Origin: SAR324 cluster bacterium | GTDB lineage: Bacteria > SAR324 > NAC60-12 | Length of the DNA: 64,000 bases | Assembly (NCBI GenBank): GCA_028281495.1 | Contig: JANQJU010000001.1 | Coordinates: 109,186 to 173,185 of the forward strand | Direction: 5' to 3' | Shown: in pieces, positions 7,654 to 16,569 of the stretch | Layout: the number at the start of each line of letters is the position of its first letter | How positions within the stretch are numbered: position 1 is the stretch's first letter | Translations under genes and position numbers: made by a program | Notes under the pieces: model-generated | What the model was told of the DNA's origin: nothing | The model's input: the letters and a program-made list of their open reading frames with translations, nothing else | Databases searched by the model: none

Positions 7654-9864
7654 TCACACTTTTTCAAACCAGCAATGATCCTTATCTTTCAGACAGATGA
7701 CATTGCCAAAGGTTTGAATCTTGAGCGATTCGGGAATGCCCGAAACATGCAGTACTCCGGGTTCAGTACTTTGCATCCGCAGCCCCGGAATGCCAAAATT
7801 GCTATCCTTATCGGGCATATCGAACACTTTCCAGGATTCCACCCGTTTGGCCTTAGTGATTTCTCCGGTATGTTCCACAACAGGTCCCAAGGGAATCACG
7901 CTGCCACTTTTGACAAACACGGGTGATTCGTTCAGAGGGACTTCCAGATTCAGGGCATAGCCCCCTCGGATCCGTTCTCCTGTCCAGTAATTGAACCAGC
8001 GGCCTTGGGGAAAATAGACACGTTTTTTACCGTCTGCTCTCAGAATAGGGCCGACCAATAACGAATCTCCTAACATGTACTGATCGTCAAAAGGCCAAGC
8101 AGCCGCGTCTTCTGGGAACGCCAAGACCATCGAACGCATCATGGGGAGGCCAGTTCGAGTGGCCGTGGCGCAAAGCTCCAGGTACGGAATCAGTTGATAA
8201 CGCCATTGCAACCATTGGCGAATGATCGATTCGGTTTCTTCATCAATGTGCCAGGGTTCTCGTTCACCAATGCCGTGGAAGCGGCAGTGTGAAGAAAGCA
8301 CGGCCGCCTGCGTCCAACGAATGAACAGTTCTTTATCCGGTTGCCCTCCATAGAATCCCCCAATGTCATGGCTATAAAATGCACCGCCACTCATTCCCCA
8401 AGAGAGTGCTCCCCGAATACTGGCTGCCAACCCTTCCCAATCGGCTTGCGGATCTCCCCCCCACTGAATGGGATATCGGTGACTACCTGCCCATCCGGAA
8501 CGCCCCCACACCATCGCTTGATTTCCGAAATATTGGCGAGAGGCTTCATACACACATCGGTTGTAAAGCAGTGCGTTCAAGTTGTGCAAACGCAATCCGG
8601 TGTCTCCATTAGAGGCCACTGCATCTTCAGGAACTTGCTCACCAAAATCTGTTTTCATTGCATCCACCCCATCTTTAAACAGCTTGTGGTGGGATTTGCC
8701 ATACCATTGATACGCGTCCGGATGGGTGAAGTCGATCATGCCACTGGGGGGCAACGGGGTGAGGACTTCTCCGAAAGGTTCCGGGTCCCATTCGTAGATA
8801 TAGGTCTCGCCTTGTTGGTTTTTCAGCAACCACCCTTTCGCTTCCAATTCTTTGAACAACGGATGATGGATCGAAATCAAAGGGTATTCCCAGACGCAAA
8901 GCTTGAAATTCAGTGATCTGACCTGCTCCGTGAATTGTTTGGGGTCCGGATAACGGTCCGGATCCCATTCGAAAGCAAACCGCGTTTTGGTGTCGAGCCA
9001 AGCTCGCCCGTCCAGTGTGATCACATCGCACGGAAGCTTTTTCTTTCGAACGGTTTGGGCCACCTCCAATGCCTCTTCCGCAGTTCGATAATAAGCCCGA
9101 CTGATCCACGTTCCATAGCTCCACACCGGTGGCAACTGGGGTGCTCCCGTGAGCCTCACGTAGTGTTGGAGCAAACCTGCTGACGCATCGGCGACCATGA
9201 AAAACAGATCCAGTTCCTCATCTTGCACCTCCAATCCATACGAACGGTGCGACCAAGTCGGAAATCCAACGCCATGTGCCACTTTCGACGTGGTGTGCAC
9301 AAACATCCCCCAACCATGAGGACTCCAAGCAAACGGGTTGTTTTTATAAGAGATTTCCGCATTCACTCCTAACGCATCGTGATTATAACTTTCGAAGTAC
9401 TGGCCTCGATGATTCAGAGGACCAAATTTTTCTCCCAGTCCATAGATGGGTTCCCCACTGTGTAAGTGGAAGGACAGGAACCAGCCTCGGTCTGTTTTGG
9501 CACAGGGCGGCAAGCGATGTCTTCTTCGAAAATGGCTGCCTGTTGTGGAAGTCAATAACGATCCCCGAGAATCTTTTAAGTCCAGGTGTAAGGTTTCTCG
9601 TTCGACAAGAAGCACGACGGAATCCCATCGCAATTCATAATGACCTTGTTCGGTTTCTTGAAACTGAACACTCACAGGATCGGTTTTTCCATTGAGGATG
9701 TGATAGTCTTTTTGAGTGCGTGGCCCCATACGAAAACGAAAAATTCCAGGTGCATACGCCGAAATTTCAAGTGGGCCCGCATCGGTTTGGAATCGCACCA
9801 TCGAAGGCAACACTTCGACCAACGTGACGTGCCCAATGGGGTTGAGTTTTTCAGGTTCAAGCAT
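7654..9864 (-). CDS. GH31 glycosidase, candidate sulfoquinovosidase
   Basis: This 736-residue protein is a glycoside hydrolase family 31 enzyme. An N-terminal beta-sandwich (about residues 1-250) is followed by a TIM barrel from PPVWSYGTWIS, with the probable nucleophile aspartate in DAMKTDFGEQVPEDAV, the acid/base region YPIQWGGDPQADW, and GAFYSHDIGGF, then C-terminal beta domains. It has no signal peptide, so it should act in the cytoplasm. In an operon with an SQ isomerase it would release sulfoquinovose from SQ-glycosides such as sulfoquinovosyl glycerol. The active-site sequence looks nearer to YicI-type alpha-xylosidases than to E. coli YihQ, so the substrate must be tested. Its ATG overlaps the isomerase stop as TGATG, indicating translational coupling. 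Confidence 0.85.
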   Translation of the reverse strand: MLEPEKLNPIGHVTLVEVLPSMVRFQTDAGPLEISAYAPGIFRFRMGPRTQKDYHILNGKTDPVSVQFQETEQGHYELRWDSVVLLVERETLHLDLKDSRGSLLTSTTGSHFRRRHRLPPCAKTDRGWFLSFHLHSGEPIYGLGEKFGPLNHRGQYFESYNHDALGVNAEISYKNNPFAWSPHGWGMFVHTTSKVAHGVGFPTWSHRSYGLEVQDEELDLFFMVADASAGLLQHYVRLTGAPQLPPVWSYGTWISRAYYRTAEEALEVAQTVRKKKLPCDVITLDGRAWLDTKTRFAFEWDPDRYPDPKQFTEQVRSLNFKLCVWEYPLISIHHPLFKELEAKGWLLKNQQGETYIYEWDPEPFGEVLTPLPPSGMIDFTHPDAYQWYGKSHHKLFKDGVDAMKTDFGEQVPEDAVASNGDTGLRLHNLNALLYNRCVYEASRQYFGNQAMVWGRSGWAGSHRYPIQWGGDPQADWEGLAASIRGALSWGMSGGAFYSHDIGGFYGGQPDKELFIRWTQAAVLSSHCRFHGIGEREPWHIDEETESIIRQWLQWRYQLIPYLELCATATRTGLPMMRSMVLAFPEDAAAWPFDDQYMLGDSLLVGPILRADGKKRVYFPQGRWFNYWTGERIRGGYALNLEVPLNESPVFVKSGSVIPLGPVVEHTGEITKAKRVESWKVFDMPDKDSNFGIPGLRMQSTEPGVLHVSGIPESLKIQTFGNVICLKDKDHCWFEKV

Positions 9865-11207
9865 CAGGTTATCTCAATCACAGGAATGTCCAGCATTTGA
9901 GCAAGCCGCCTCAACGCCGGACGATGCTCACCATATGCCAAGGAATAATGGTGTTCTAATCCTTCTCTCATCACCATATCCAAGACATCAGACGCAGGCT
10001 GGTCGAATCGAATCACACCAGACGTTCCGGTGAAACTCATGGGAGCACGAACCATTTCACCACTTCCAATCACCAGCCTTGGCTCGTTCTTGGCTTGGCT
10101 CAGCCGAGCCACCGTCACACGCCCCGGCTTCAGCGTGAACTCATAGAGCAATGGTTTCTTACGATTGGTATGCACTGTCGCACGTTTGGGACTTTCCGGA
10201 TCGGCCATTGAAATTGGGGCCAAACCGCAGTGCCAAAACACCCCCGTATCTTCCTCGGTATTGATGTCGACGAGATCTGCCATAAATGCAGGCTCACTGC
10301 CCAACCATTGGAGAATCAAAGTAGACATTGTTCCGTAAACATCGGCTTCACACCCACAAGGAGTCTGTTCTTGATTCATCATGGCCATCGGCCCGCATGC
10401 CGCACAGCCATACTCGGTAAAAAACTCGGGCCAACAGCGCACCGCCAATCCATTGTAGCCTTGTTCGTTGGCGATACGACGCAATGTGGAATACACCTTC
10501 AAGCTTTTGCGTAAGGGTTCTTGTTCCATCTCAGCAAGGTTGTCGACTTGCTGGTCCACTCGGGCATACACTTGATCTGTCTCGGCTTCAGGCACCGTAG
10601 CTGCCTGCTTTAACATGTCAGAAAGATCCAACTGCTCCACGGAAACGCCACAAAGTTTCATGACCGTGTCTTGATCGTAACTACAGGTATCGAATCCATC
10701 CGGATGTTTCCCAATTACCCCCAATTTGGTTTGTTTCAATCGATTGACGATGATTCCTGCTTGCGCGATGGAAAGAATTTCAGTTCCCGCTTCCGGATTG
10801 TCCGAAGCTTTGTGAATGTAATTGTACTCCTTCCCGGCTTTGGCTAAAGCGTGTCCGGCGAGATTGAGTCCACAGAGTGAATTCAGGCGCAGTCGTCCAC
10901 CAACGCGGGGCTCAGGAAAGGACCAGATGGCAATCGGTGCATCAATGGCTTGGGCCAAGGCAACGGTCATGGTGGCATCGGTAAACGTCACTTGGAGAAT
11001 CAATAACAGATCCAAGTTTTGTTGCTTTAAGGGGTCGAGCATGCCTTGGACAGCATCAGCATCGAACAACAAGTCTTTGGAACCGATCAACGTGGCATCC
11101 AACGCTTCCAATTGAGACCAGGCTTGGCCGGCCATTTCTTCTGCATAAGGTACGTCAAATGTGGGGCGAGCCAGAGTGATCACGCCAATGGTGGGTTTTG
11201 CGCTCAT
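9864..11207 (-). CDS. L-fucose/arabinose isomerase-fold protein, probable sulfoquinovose isomerase (SqvD/SftI type)
   Basis: The product has 447 residues and resembles FucI/AraA-fold sugar isomerases: an N-terminal Rossmann-like part (ITLARPTFDVPYAEE), then LAVRCWPEFFTEYG and CGCEADVYGTMS, which hold likely metal-binding acidic residues, and a C-terminal beta domain ending near EGLEHHYSLAYG. Distant members of this family isomerise sulfoquinovose to 6-deoxy-6-sulfofructose in the sulfo-transaldolase and sulfo-EMP2 pathways, replacing YihS. The genes on either side encode the next two steps and a glycosidase, which supports the role. An AGAGAGG site sits five bases before ATG 11207, and the gene is 12 bases after the aldolase. 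Fucose or another plain sugar cannot be excluded from sequence alone. Confidence 0.83.
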   Translation of the reverse strand: MSAKPTIGVITLARPTFDVPYAEEMAGQAWSQLEALDATLIGSKDLLFDADAVQGMLDPLKQQNLDLLLILQVTFTDATMTVALAQAIDAPIAIWSFPEPRVGGRLRLNSLCGLNLAGHALAKAGKEYNYIHKASDNPEAGTEILSIAQAGIIVNRLKQTKLGVIGKHPDGFDTCSYDQDTVMKLCGVSVEQLDLSDMLKQAATVPEAETDQVYARVDQQVDNLAEMEQEPLRKSLKVYSTLRRIANEQGYNGLAVRCWPEFFTEYGCAACGPMAMMNQEQTPCGCEADVYGTMSTLILQWLGSEPAFMADLVDINTEEDTGVFWHCGLAPISMADPESPKRATVHTNRKKPLLYEFTLKPGRVTVARLSQAKNEPRLVIGSGEMVRAPMSFTGTSGVIRFDQPASDVLDMVMREGLEHHYSLAYGEHRPALRRLAQMLDIPVIEIT

Positions 11208-11219
11208 AACAACCTCTCT

Positions 11220-12251
11220 CTACTGATAGTTTTTGGGAAAATCCGGTCCAGCGCCTTGAATGCGGACCCCCTCAGCAAAAGCACGATGTTTTTGCCAAGG
11301 CGTGGCCAATTCATCGGTCAACTGACTGATTTTTTGAACGTAAGCCACGCCTTCGTCACGGAGTTCAGCTTCCATTTGTTCTAAATTTGGAAAATGCTGA
11401 GCCGCTTTCCACCAAATCGCGCGTCCGGCCAAATACCCGCTGGCTCCCGCTCGATACGCATAGGTTAAAATGCGCTCAAAAGTTTCCATGTTGGCCCCGG
11501 CGCTGAGCATCACCCAGGGCACTGGGCTAGCCGCTCCCAATTGATGAAACCACTGCTGGCATTCTTCGGCTTCGGGGGAATCTAAGGCGGGAACTTGCCC
11601 CCCTGCTAAGGGACTTTCTAGTTTGAAGATATCCACACCAAACTTGGGATCCGCAAACGCTTTCACCGAGTCAATCACCAATTCAGGACGCTTGGCTTTG
11701 TGCTCCACATAATCTTTCGTCTGATGTGCATCTCCAGGAAGCGGATACACCAACAATTCGAACAAAAAACAGATATCGTGTGCTTTGCAGGCATCTCCAA
11801 GCGTTTGGACCCATCGCTGCTGATGTTCACAAACCTCAGGGTCCGCATCCGGACGATACCAAGCCAACGCTTTCACTCCATCGGCTCCTAATTTTTTAAT
11901 TTTGGCCACACTCCAATCGGCAATTTCCGCAGATCGTCGGCCCCGCTCATCTTCGGCAAAGGCATGCTCTTCTAAAGTGATCAAGAGGCCTTGATTGGGA
12001 CGGACATGATCGATGGCCTGAGGATAGGCCCAAATTGGATCCAGCAACATGGCAGTGGATTCATTGGCCAAGGACTTGGTCAATACGGTTTTGACAGCAG
12101 CCACATCCTCGTAGCTGGCATCCGGTACGTTCTTTTTTTCTTTAATAAGATTCATGATAGGAGGACGTTGATCCACCGCTGTCATTTTAAACAGTCCATT
12201 GGCATCGGCCAACCGGCGGAGACCCCATAGTTTTCCAGCTGATAGTTCCAT
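11220..12251 (-). CDS. LacD-type class I aldolase, probable sulfofructose-1-phosphate aldolase (SqiA/YihT type)
   Basis: The 343-residue protein belongs to the tagatose-1,6-bisphosphate aldolase LacD family (TIM barrel, Schiff base). Family marks are TAVDQRPPI near the N-terminus, LLDPIWAYPQ, the probable Schiff-base lysine in DIFKLESPLAGG, and the phosphate-binding end GYLAGRAIWW. YihT and SqiA of this superfamily split 6-deoxy-6-sulfofructose-1-phosphate into dihydroxyacetone phosphate and (S)-sulfolactaldehyde. Position between the PfkB kinase and the isomerase gives that reaction here. Tagatose bisphosphate is the family alternative, but no other tagatose gene is present. No clear ribosome site precedes ATG 12251; the 91-base gap after the kinase holds no recognisable terminator. 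Confidence 0.87.
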   Translation of the reverse strand: MELSAGKLWGLRRLADANGLFKMTAVDQRPPIMNLIKEKKNVPDASYEDVAAVKTVLTKSLANESTAMLLDPIWAYPQAIDHVRPNQGLLITLEEHAFAEDERGRRSAEIADWSVAKIKKLGADGVKALAWYRPDADPEVCEHQQRWVQTLGDACKAHDICFLFELLVYPLPGDAHQTKDYVEHKAKRPELVIDSVKAFADPKFGVDIFKLESPLAGGQVPALDSPEAEECQQWFHQLGAASPVPWVMLSAGANMETFERILTYAYRAGASGYLAGRAIWWKAAQHFPNLEQMEAELRDEGVAYVQKISQLTDELATPWQKHRAFAEGVRIQGAGPDFPKNYQ

Positions 12252-12342
12252 AATCGTTTATCGTTGGTTGGAGTGGTTTAATAATAGTTAAGGAAGGATC
12301 GTTCGCTTTGTTGAATATGCTGCTTGATAAAAATACAAATTA

Positions 12343-13242
12343 TTAAAACTGCTGTTGGAGCAATGCTTCGACCGCATCGCGTTCAGGAATTCCTGAGCGC
12401 CCCCCGGGCTGTGTGCATTTTAAAGCTGCGGTGGCATTGGAAAAACGAATGGCTTCTCGGATCGATTGCCCTTCGGCTAAAGCGAATGCCAATGCTCCAT
12501 GAAACACGTCCCCCGCTCCCAAGGTGTCGACGACATCCACTGAAAACGCGGGAACATGTTCCACTACCTCCTCTTCCAGCCAATAGGTCCCCTCGCCCCC
12601 TTGCGTCACACACAACCAAGCGTCGCTGGTTTGGCGTGCTTGCTTCAGTGCGAGGTTCACATTCGATGTATTAGTAAATCGTTTTAGTGCCTGCTCAGAA
12701 AAAGCGACATGACTGGCTTGTTGCACCAATTGTTGCACACTGTTATCGGGAGTCAGGTCGGCATCCAGAATGGCTGGGATCTGGTATGATCGAGCAGCCT
12801 TCAGGCCCACGATCGAACCTTGAGGCCATCGAGAATCCACGAGAACGGCATCTTTGGTCGCCAATTCTTCTAAAGGCAACCACGACGGATCGGCATCCAA
12901 TTTGGGATCGGAACGATTGACAATCAAGCGTTCTCCCTGCTGGTCAACCAAGACCGAGGAGATCGAAGAGTGCCCCTGTTCCACACGACGGACATGACGA
13001 ACATTCACACCGTAGCCTTCCAACTCTGAAGTGATGCGATGGCCGACCTCATCGGCTCCCACACGTCCCCAAAATTCGACTTCTCCCCCCAGTTTAGCAA
13101 TCGTCACAGCCGCGGTTGCGGCGGGACCGCCACCCACTTCTAAATAATTGTGGGCAAAGTGTTTTCCAGGCTGGAACGGCAGTTCCTCCATCGAGAAAAT
13201 CTGATCTAAAACGGCAATGCCAATGCAAACAATCGAAGCCAT
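12343..13242 (-). CDS. PfkB-family sugar kinase, probable sulfofructose kinase (SqiK/YihV type)
   Basis: The product has 299 residues with both PfkB signatures: GGGPAATAAVTIAKLGG with GRVGADEVG near residue 40, and DTLGAGDVFHGALAFAL near residue 245, where the GAGD aspartate is the catalytic base. The enzyme should phosphorylate 6-deoxy-6-sulfofructose at C1 for the following aldolase. It is the first gene of the minus-strand catabolic operon. A TATAAT box and the 14-base palindrome at 13286-13299 lie just upstream, so its promoter is probably blocked by the adjacent GntR protein. Plain fructose or ribose kinases share the fold; the assignment rests on the aldolase and isomerase partners. Confidence 0.87.
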   Translation of the reverse strand: MASIVCIGIAVLDQIFSMEELPFQPGKHFAHNYLEVGGGPAATAAVTIAKLGGEVEFWGRVGADEVGHRITSELEGYGVNVRHVRRVEQGHSSISSVLVDQQGERLIVNRSDPKLDADPSWLPLEELATKDAVLVDSRWPQGSIVGLKAARSYQIPAILDADLTPDNSVQQLVQQASHVAFSEQALKRFTNTSNVNLALKQARQTSDAWLCVTQGGEGTYWLEEEVVEHVPAFSVDVVDTLGAGDVFHGALAFALAEGQSIREAIRFSNATAALKCTQPGGRSGIPERDAVEALLQQQF

Positions 13243-13275
13243 AATACTCTACATGATATTAATTGCCTGTTGTTA

Positions 13276-13300
13276 ATTATAAGATGTCTTATATAAGACT
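13276..13300 (-). promoter_or_regulatory. Operator and -10 box of the sulfoquinovose operon
   Basis: GTCTTATATAAGAC (13286-13299) is a perfect 14-base palindrome. On the minus strand it is followed after four bases by TATAAT (13281-13276), a consensus -10 box about 35 bases before the kinase start. A repressor bound here would cover the -35/-10 spacer. A near copy, TGTCATATATAAGACA, lies upstream of suyA, which suggests a shared GntR operator. The -35 box is not clear. Confidence 0.72.
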
Positions 13301-13390
13301 CATCCAAAAAACAAGCGATTTGACGTGCTCTTTTTTCGATAGATTGTTTCTCGGGTTTGATCTTGAAAAGTTCTGTACTGAGGACCTGAC

Positions 13391-14119
13391 TTATAACAAC
13401 TCAGACAGATAATGATGATTCTCCGTATTCACGTAGCTAATGCGTCTTTCAACGGGCTGTCCATTGATGGCAACTGCAATTCGGTCGATTTCCAGGACGG
13501 GCGATTGGGGAGGCATTTGGAGCAATTCGGCATCATCTTCGCTCAAGCTTACTGCACGAACACGCTCTACAGCCTTCATAACTTTCACACCGTATTCGGA
13601 TTCATATAAAGAATATAAGGTGTTGGGCAGCTCTCCTTCTTTTCCAATATCTCCAAACAATTTTAAGGCCAGAGAAATGGTTTCTACGATGACAGGTTGT
13701 TGGTGCAGATATCGAACCCGTTTGATCCGTACCACCTTATCCCCTTTGTCTAAATTGAGGTGTTTGATTTCTTGGGAATTCGCAGCCACCTTTTGCACCC
13801 GGATCACCTTGCTTTCTGGGATTTCGCGCTTACCGTCTTTGCTCACGATATAAAAGAAGTGAAATAGAGACCGATCAGGAGAATGTTGTGAAACAAATGT
13901 TCCGCGCCCCTGTCGACGGGTGAGAATATTGTCGGCGGTCATCTCATCCAAAGCCTTGCGCACGGTGCCTTGGCTCACCCCGAACTCTTCAGCCAACTGT
14001 TGTTCACTAGGCAGAACCATTCCCGGAGCCCACACACCGTCAATCAATCGTTGCAGCAACAGATCTTTTACTTGACGATACAGAGGTAAATAATTAGGCG
14101 TCACGAGTTGTTTTTTCAT
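13391..14119 (-). CDS. GntR family (UTRA/HutC subfamily) transcriptional regulator
   Basis: This 242-residue protein has an N-terminal winged helix (about residues 8-75: PLYRQVKDLLLQRLIDG, LPSEQQLAEEFGVSQGTVRKAL, RRQGRGTFVSQ) and a C-terminal UTRA effector domain (about 95-240). UTRA domains bind small sugars or acids, so the inducer may be sulfoquinovose or an intermediate of the pathway. It lies between the two arms of the sulfonate locus. Palindromes of the kind bound by GntR dimers precede both the kinase operon and suyA, and the latter also lies upstream of this gene, so autoregulation is likely. ATG 14119 is chosen because GGGAGG lies nine to ten bases before it; an in-frame upstream start at 14140 would include that site. 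Confidence 0.92.
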   Translation of the reverse strand: MKKQLVTPNYLPLYRQVKDLLLQRLIDGVWAPGMVLPSEQQLAEEFGVSQGTVRKALDEMTADNILTRRQGRGTFVSQHSPDRSLFHFFYIVSKDGKREIPESKVIRVQKVAANSQEIKHLNLDKGDKVVRIKRVRYLHQQPVIVETISLALKLFGDIGKEGELPNTLYSLYESEYGVKVMKAVERVRAVSLSEDDAELLQMPPQSPVLEIDRIAVAINGQPVERRISYVNTENHHYLSELL

Positions 14120-14347
14120 AGTTGTCGTTCCTCCCAACATAAAATAGTCCTTCCTATAAGGGGATTGCTTCGATTTTCAGCATAATCTTGCTCGAAAGCC
14201 TATCCGGATTTCATAGTTAAGGCCTGTCTCACAATAAACCAGAAACACCAATATTTCATGGAGTTCGAGTCGTGAGCAACACCCCATACACTAATCTGCC
14301 ATCAATAGAAAAAAGTGGGAAGGCAAATTCTTATAAAAAAATACTTG

Positions 14348-14363
14348 TGTCATATATAAGACA
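14348..14363. promoter_or_regulatory. Probable GntR operator between gntR and suyA
   Basis: TGTCATATATAAGACA matches 14 of 16 bases of the palindrome at 13285-13300 before the kinase gene. It lies about 70 bases before suyA and about 230 bases before the divergent regulator gene, in a 314-base non-coding space (14120-14433). I see no other convincing structure in that space. A binding site here could control both suyA and the regulator. Confidence 0.68.
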
Positions 14364-14433
14364 TAAGATACAGTTGCCCATCGTTCGCTAAAAATCAATC
14401 TGAAACCTATCTATTCCGAGAGGAGCAAAAGCC

Positions 14434-14721
14434 ATGAGTGAAACACATTTTTTAGTGCATGACAGCTCGGATTCTGTCGGCGTGGTGACTGTAGAATCAG
14501 CCAAGGCCGGGATGGACCTGACTGGATGGGTGATGGAAAATGACGCCACCATCACCATCAAAGCCAATCACGATATTCCTTTGGGACACAAGATCGCTTT
14601 GCACGACATTGCCACCGGTGGCACCATTTTGAAGTATGGGCATGACATCGGCAAAGTGGTGAAAGACATCACAACTGGAGATCACGTACACGTACACAAC
14701 GTTAAAACAAAAAGGTGGTAA
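14434..14721 (+). CDS. suyA: (2R)-sulfolactate sulfo-lyase, small subunit
   Basis: The 95-residue protein matches SuyA, a SAF-like domain related to the N-terminus of altronate dehydratase UxaA. Characteristic segments are [30 protein letters not shown] and [14 protein letters not shown]. With SuyB it cleaves the C-S bond of (2R)-3-sulfolactate, giving pyruvate and sulfite in the cytoplasm. A GAGAGGAG-like site precedes the ATG, and suyB starts two bases after the stop. It is the first gene of the plus-strand arm, downstream of the probable GntR operator. Confidence 0.95.
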   Translation: MSETHFLVHDSSDSVGVVTVESAKAGMDLTGWVMENDATITIKANHDIPLGHKIALHDIATGGTILKYGHDIGKVVKDITTGDHVHVHNVKTKRW

Positions 14722-14723
14722 GT

Positions 14724-15890
14724 ATGAGCAAAAAGACTTTCTTAGGATACCGGCGTGAAAACGGACGAGTGGGTATCCGTAACCATGTAGTGATATTGCC
14801 ATTGGACGACATTTCCAACGCGGCATGTGAAGCAGTGGCCAACAACATCAAAGGCACACTGGGCATTCCTCATTCTTATGGGAGGCTACAATTTGGCGAG
14901 GATTTGGAACTTCATTTCCGAACACTCATCGGCACGGGTTGCAATCCGAACGTCGCTGCCGTTGTGGTCATCGGAATCGAACCAGGATGGACCGGCCGAG
15001 TGGTGGAAGGCATTGCCAAAACCGGCAAACCGGTTGCTGGATTTTCAATTGAACAAAATGGAGACATCCAAACAATTGCAGATGCTTCTCGCAAAGCAAA
15101 AGAGTTTTCTCAATGGGCTAGCGAACTTCAACGAGAAGAGTGTGATGTGAGCGAGTTATGGGTGTCTGTAAAATGCGGCGAATCGGACACCACTTCCGGT
15201 TTAGCATCCAATCCCACCGTAGGCAATTTCATTGACAAGATGAATGAATGGGGAGCCACCACTTGTTTTGGTGAAACTTCGGAAATCACCGGAGCTGAAG
15301 AAGTGGTTGTAGAACGAGCCATCAATCCAGAGATTGGCAAAAAATTCCATAAAACCTGGAGCGACTACAATGACTTCATTTTAGATTGCAAGACTAACGA
15401 TTTGTCGGAGTCGCAACCCACTAAAGGCAACATCGAAGGCGGCCTCACCACCATCGAAGAAAAAGCATTTGGTAACGTCCAGAAGATCGGCAAGAAAACC
15501 CAATATGTCGATGTCTTGGCACCAGCGGAAGAACCAGCAGCAGGTCCTGGTTTGTATTTCATGGATACCTCGTCCGCAGCCGCTGAATGTGTGACTTTGC
15601 AAGCGGCGGGTGGCTTTGTAGTGCATCTGTTTCCCACCGGCCAAGGTAACATCATTGGCAATCCAATCGAACCTGTTGTGAAATTGACCGCCAATCCTCG
15701 GACCGTTCGAACGATGGGTGAACATGTGGATTTAGATGTTTCAGGGATCTTACGTCGAGAGATGAACCTTGACGAAGCCGGGGATGCCTTGATCGATATT
15801 ACCTTGCGCACTTGTAGCGGCCGTCTGACAGCTGCTGAAGCTTTAGGTCACCGAGAATTTGTATTGACGAAATTACATCGTAGTGCGTAA
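14724..15890 (+). CDS. suyB: (2R)-sulfolactate sulfo-lyase, large subunit
   Basis: The 388-residue protein is SuyB, homologous to the C-terminal part of UxaA-family lyases. Seen are [17 protein letters not shown] at the start, the iron-site region with [20 protein letters not shown] near residue 150, and [18 protein letters not shown] near 280. It forms the iron-dependent sulfo-lyase with SuyA and releases sulfite from (R)-sulfolactate. ATG 14724 is preferred because AGGTGG lies a few bases before it; an in-frame GTG at 14715 overlaps the suyA end. A 15-base-pair stem-loop lies between this gene and the TRAP genes. Confidence 0.95.
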   Translation: MSKKTFLGYRRENGRVGIRNHVVILPLDDISNAACEAVANNIKGTLGIPHSYGRLQFGEDLELHFRTLIGTGCNPNVAAVVVIGIEPGWTGRVVEGIAKTGKPVAGFSIEQNGDIQTIADASRKAKEFSQWASELQREECDVSELWVSVKCGESDTTSGLASNPTVGNFIDKMNEWGATTCFGETSEITGAEEVVVERAINPEIGKKFHKTWSDYNDFILDCKTNDLSESQPTKGNIEGGLTTIEEKAFGNVQKIGKKTQYVDVLAPAEEPAAGPGLYFMDTSSAAAECVTLQAAGGFVVHLFPTGQGNIIGNPIEPVVKLTANPRTVRTMGEHVDLDVSGILRREMNLDEAGDALIDITLRTCSGRLTAAEALGHREFVLTKLHRSA

Positions 15891-15922
15891 ACAGACAGTC
15901 AGAGGCTTATTAAAACGTTTTA

Positions 15923-15958
15923 CAAATCAAGATCGGTAGAGGCACCGATCTTGATTTG
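15923..15958 (+). terminator. Long perfect stem-loop between suyB and the TRAP genes
   Basis: CAAATCAAGATCGGT (15923-15937) pairs with all 15 bases of 15944-15958 around a six-base loop AGAGGC. No T-tract follows on the plus strand, so it is not a standard terminator. It lies 33 bases after the suyB stop and 42 before dctQ, and may protect the suyAB message or reduce read-through into the transporter genes. Confidence 0.6.
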
Positions 15959-16000
15959 AAAACAATAAATGCACAGGACATCTTGCTATGAGGGGGGCAA

Positions 16001-16537
16001 ATGCATGCTTTCATCAAGCTGCTAGACAAGTTCAACGGAGGCGTTGAAGTTGGCTGCAAGTACACTGGGGCCTTATTGGTTGCCGTGATGACCGTGTTGG
16101 TGATCATCCAGGTTTTCTTTCGTTATGTGCTTAACGATTCGTTCACCTGGACGGAAGAACTCGCGCGATTCATGATGGTTTGGACCACATTCATTTCGGC
16201 TCCCGTCGCCTACCGATTGGGATCTAACGTTTCGTTAGACATCATCTATAACCGGTTCACAGGCCGGGCACACCACTTCTTAACTATTCTGCTCACCATC
16301 GCGGCTTTCTGCAGCTTGGGATTGCTGTTTTATCTCTCGCTCACGCTGGTTGGTCGGGGTATGAAAAGCACCGCTACCTCGCTACCCATCAAAATGGCTT
16401 TCATTTACGTCTCGCTACCGATTGGACTCGGACTGACCATGTTGGTCAATTTGCAGGTGATGTTGGAAGCAATAGTTCATTTCATCAAAGGGGATAAAGC
16501 GTTGGAGGAGCATCACTACGAATTATCGGGGGAGTGA
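16001..16537 (+). CDS. dctQ: TRAP transporter small membrane subunit (DctQ family)
   Basis: The 178-residue protein has four predicted membrane segments and DctQ features: NDSFTWTEELARFMMVWTTF in the second segment region and LPIKMAFIYVSLPIG near the end. It pairs with DctM to form the membrane part of a sodium-driven TRAP importer. Its position after suyAB suggests import of a sulfonate such as sulfolactate, sulfoquinovose or an SQ-glycoside; TRAP systems usually take organic acids. A run of G residues just before ATG 16001 is the likely ribosome site, and dctM follows after 32 bases. Confidence 0.92.
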   Translation: MHAFIKLLDKFNGGVEVGCKYTGALLVAVMTVLVIIQVFFRYVLNDSFTWTEELARFMMVWTTFISAPVAYRLGSNVSLDIIYNRFTGRAHHFLTILLTIAAFCSLGLLFYLSLTLVGRGMKSTATSLPIKMAFIYVSLPIGLGLTMLVNLQVMLEAIVHFIKGDKALEEHHYELSGE

Positions 16538-16569
16538 GGCATGTTCTTTTTTGAAGAGGAGGCACAACC

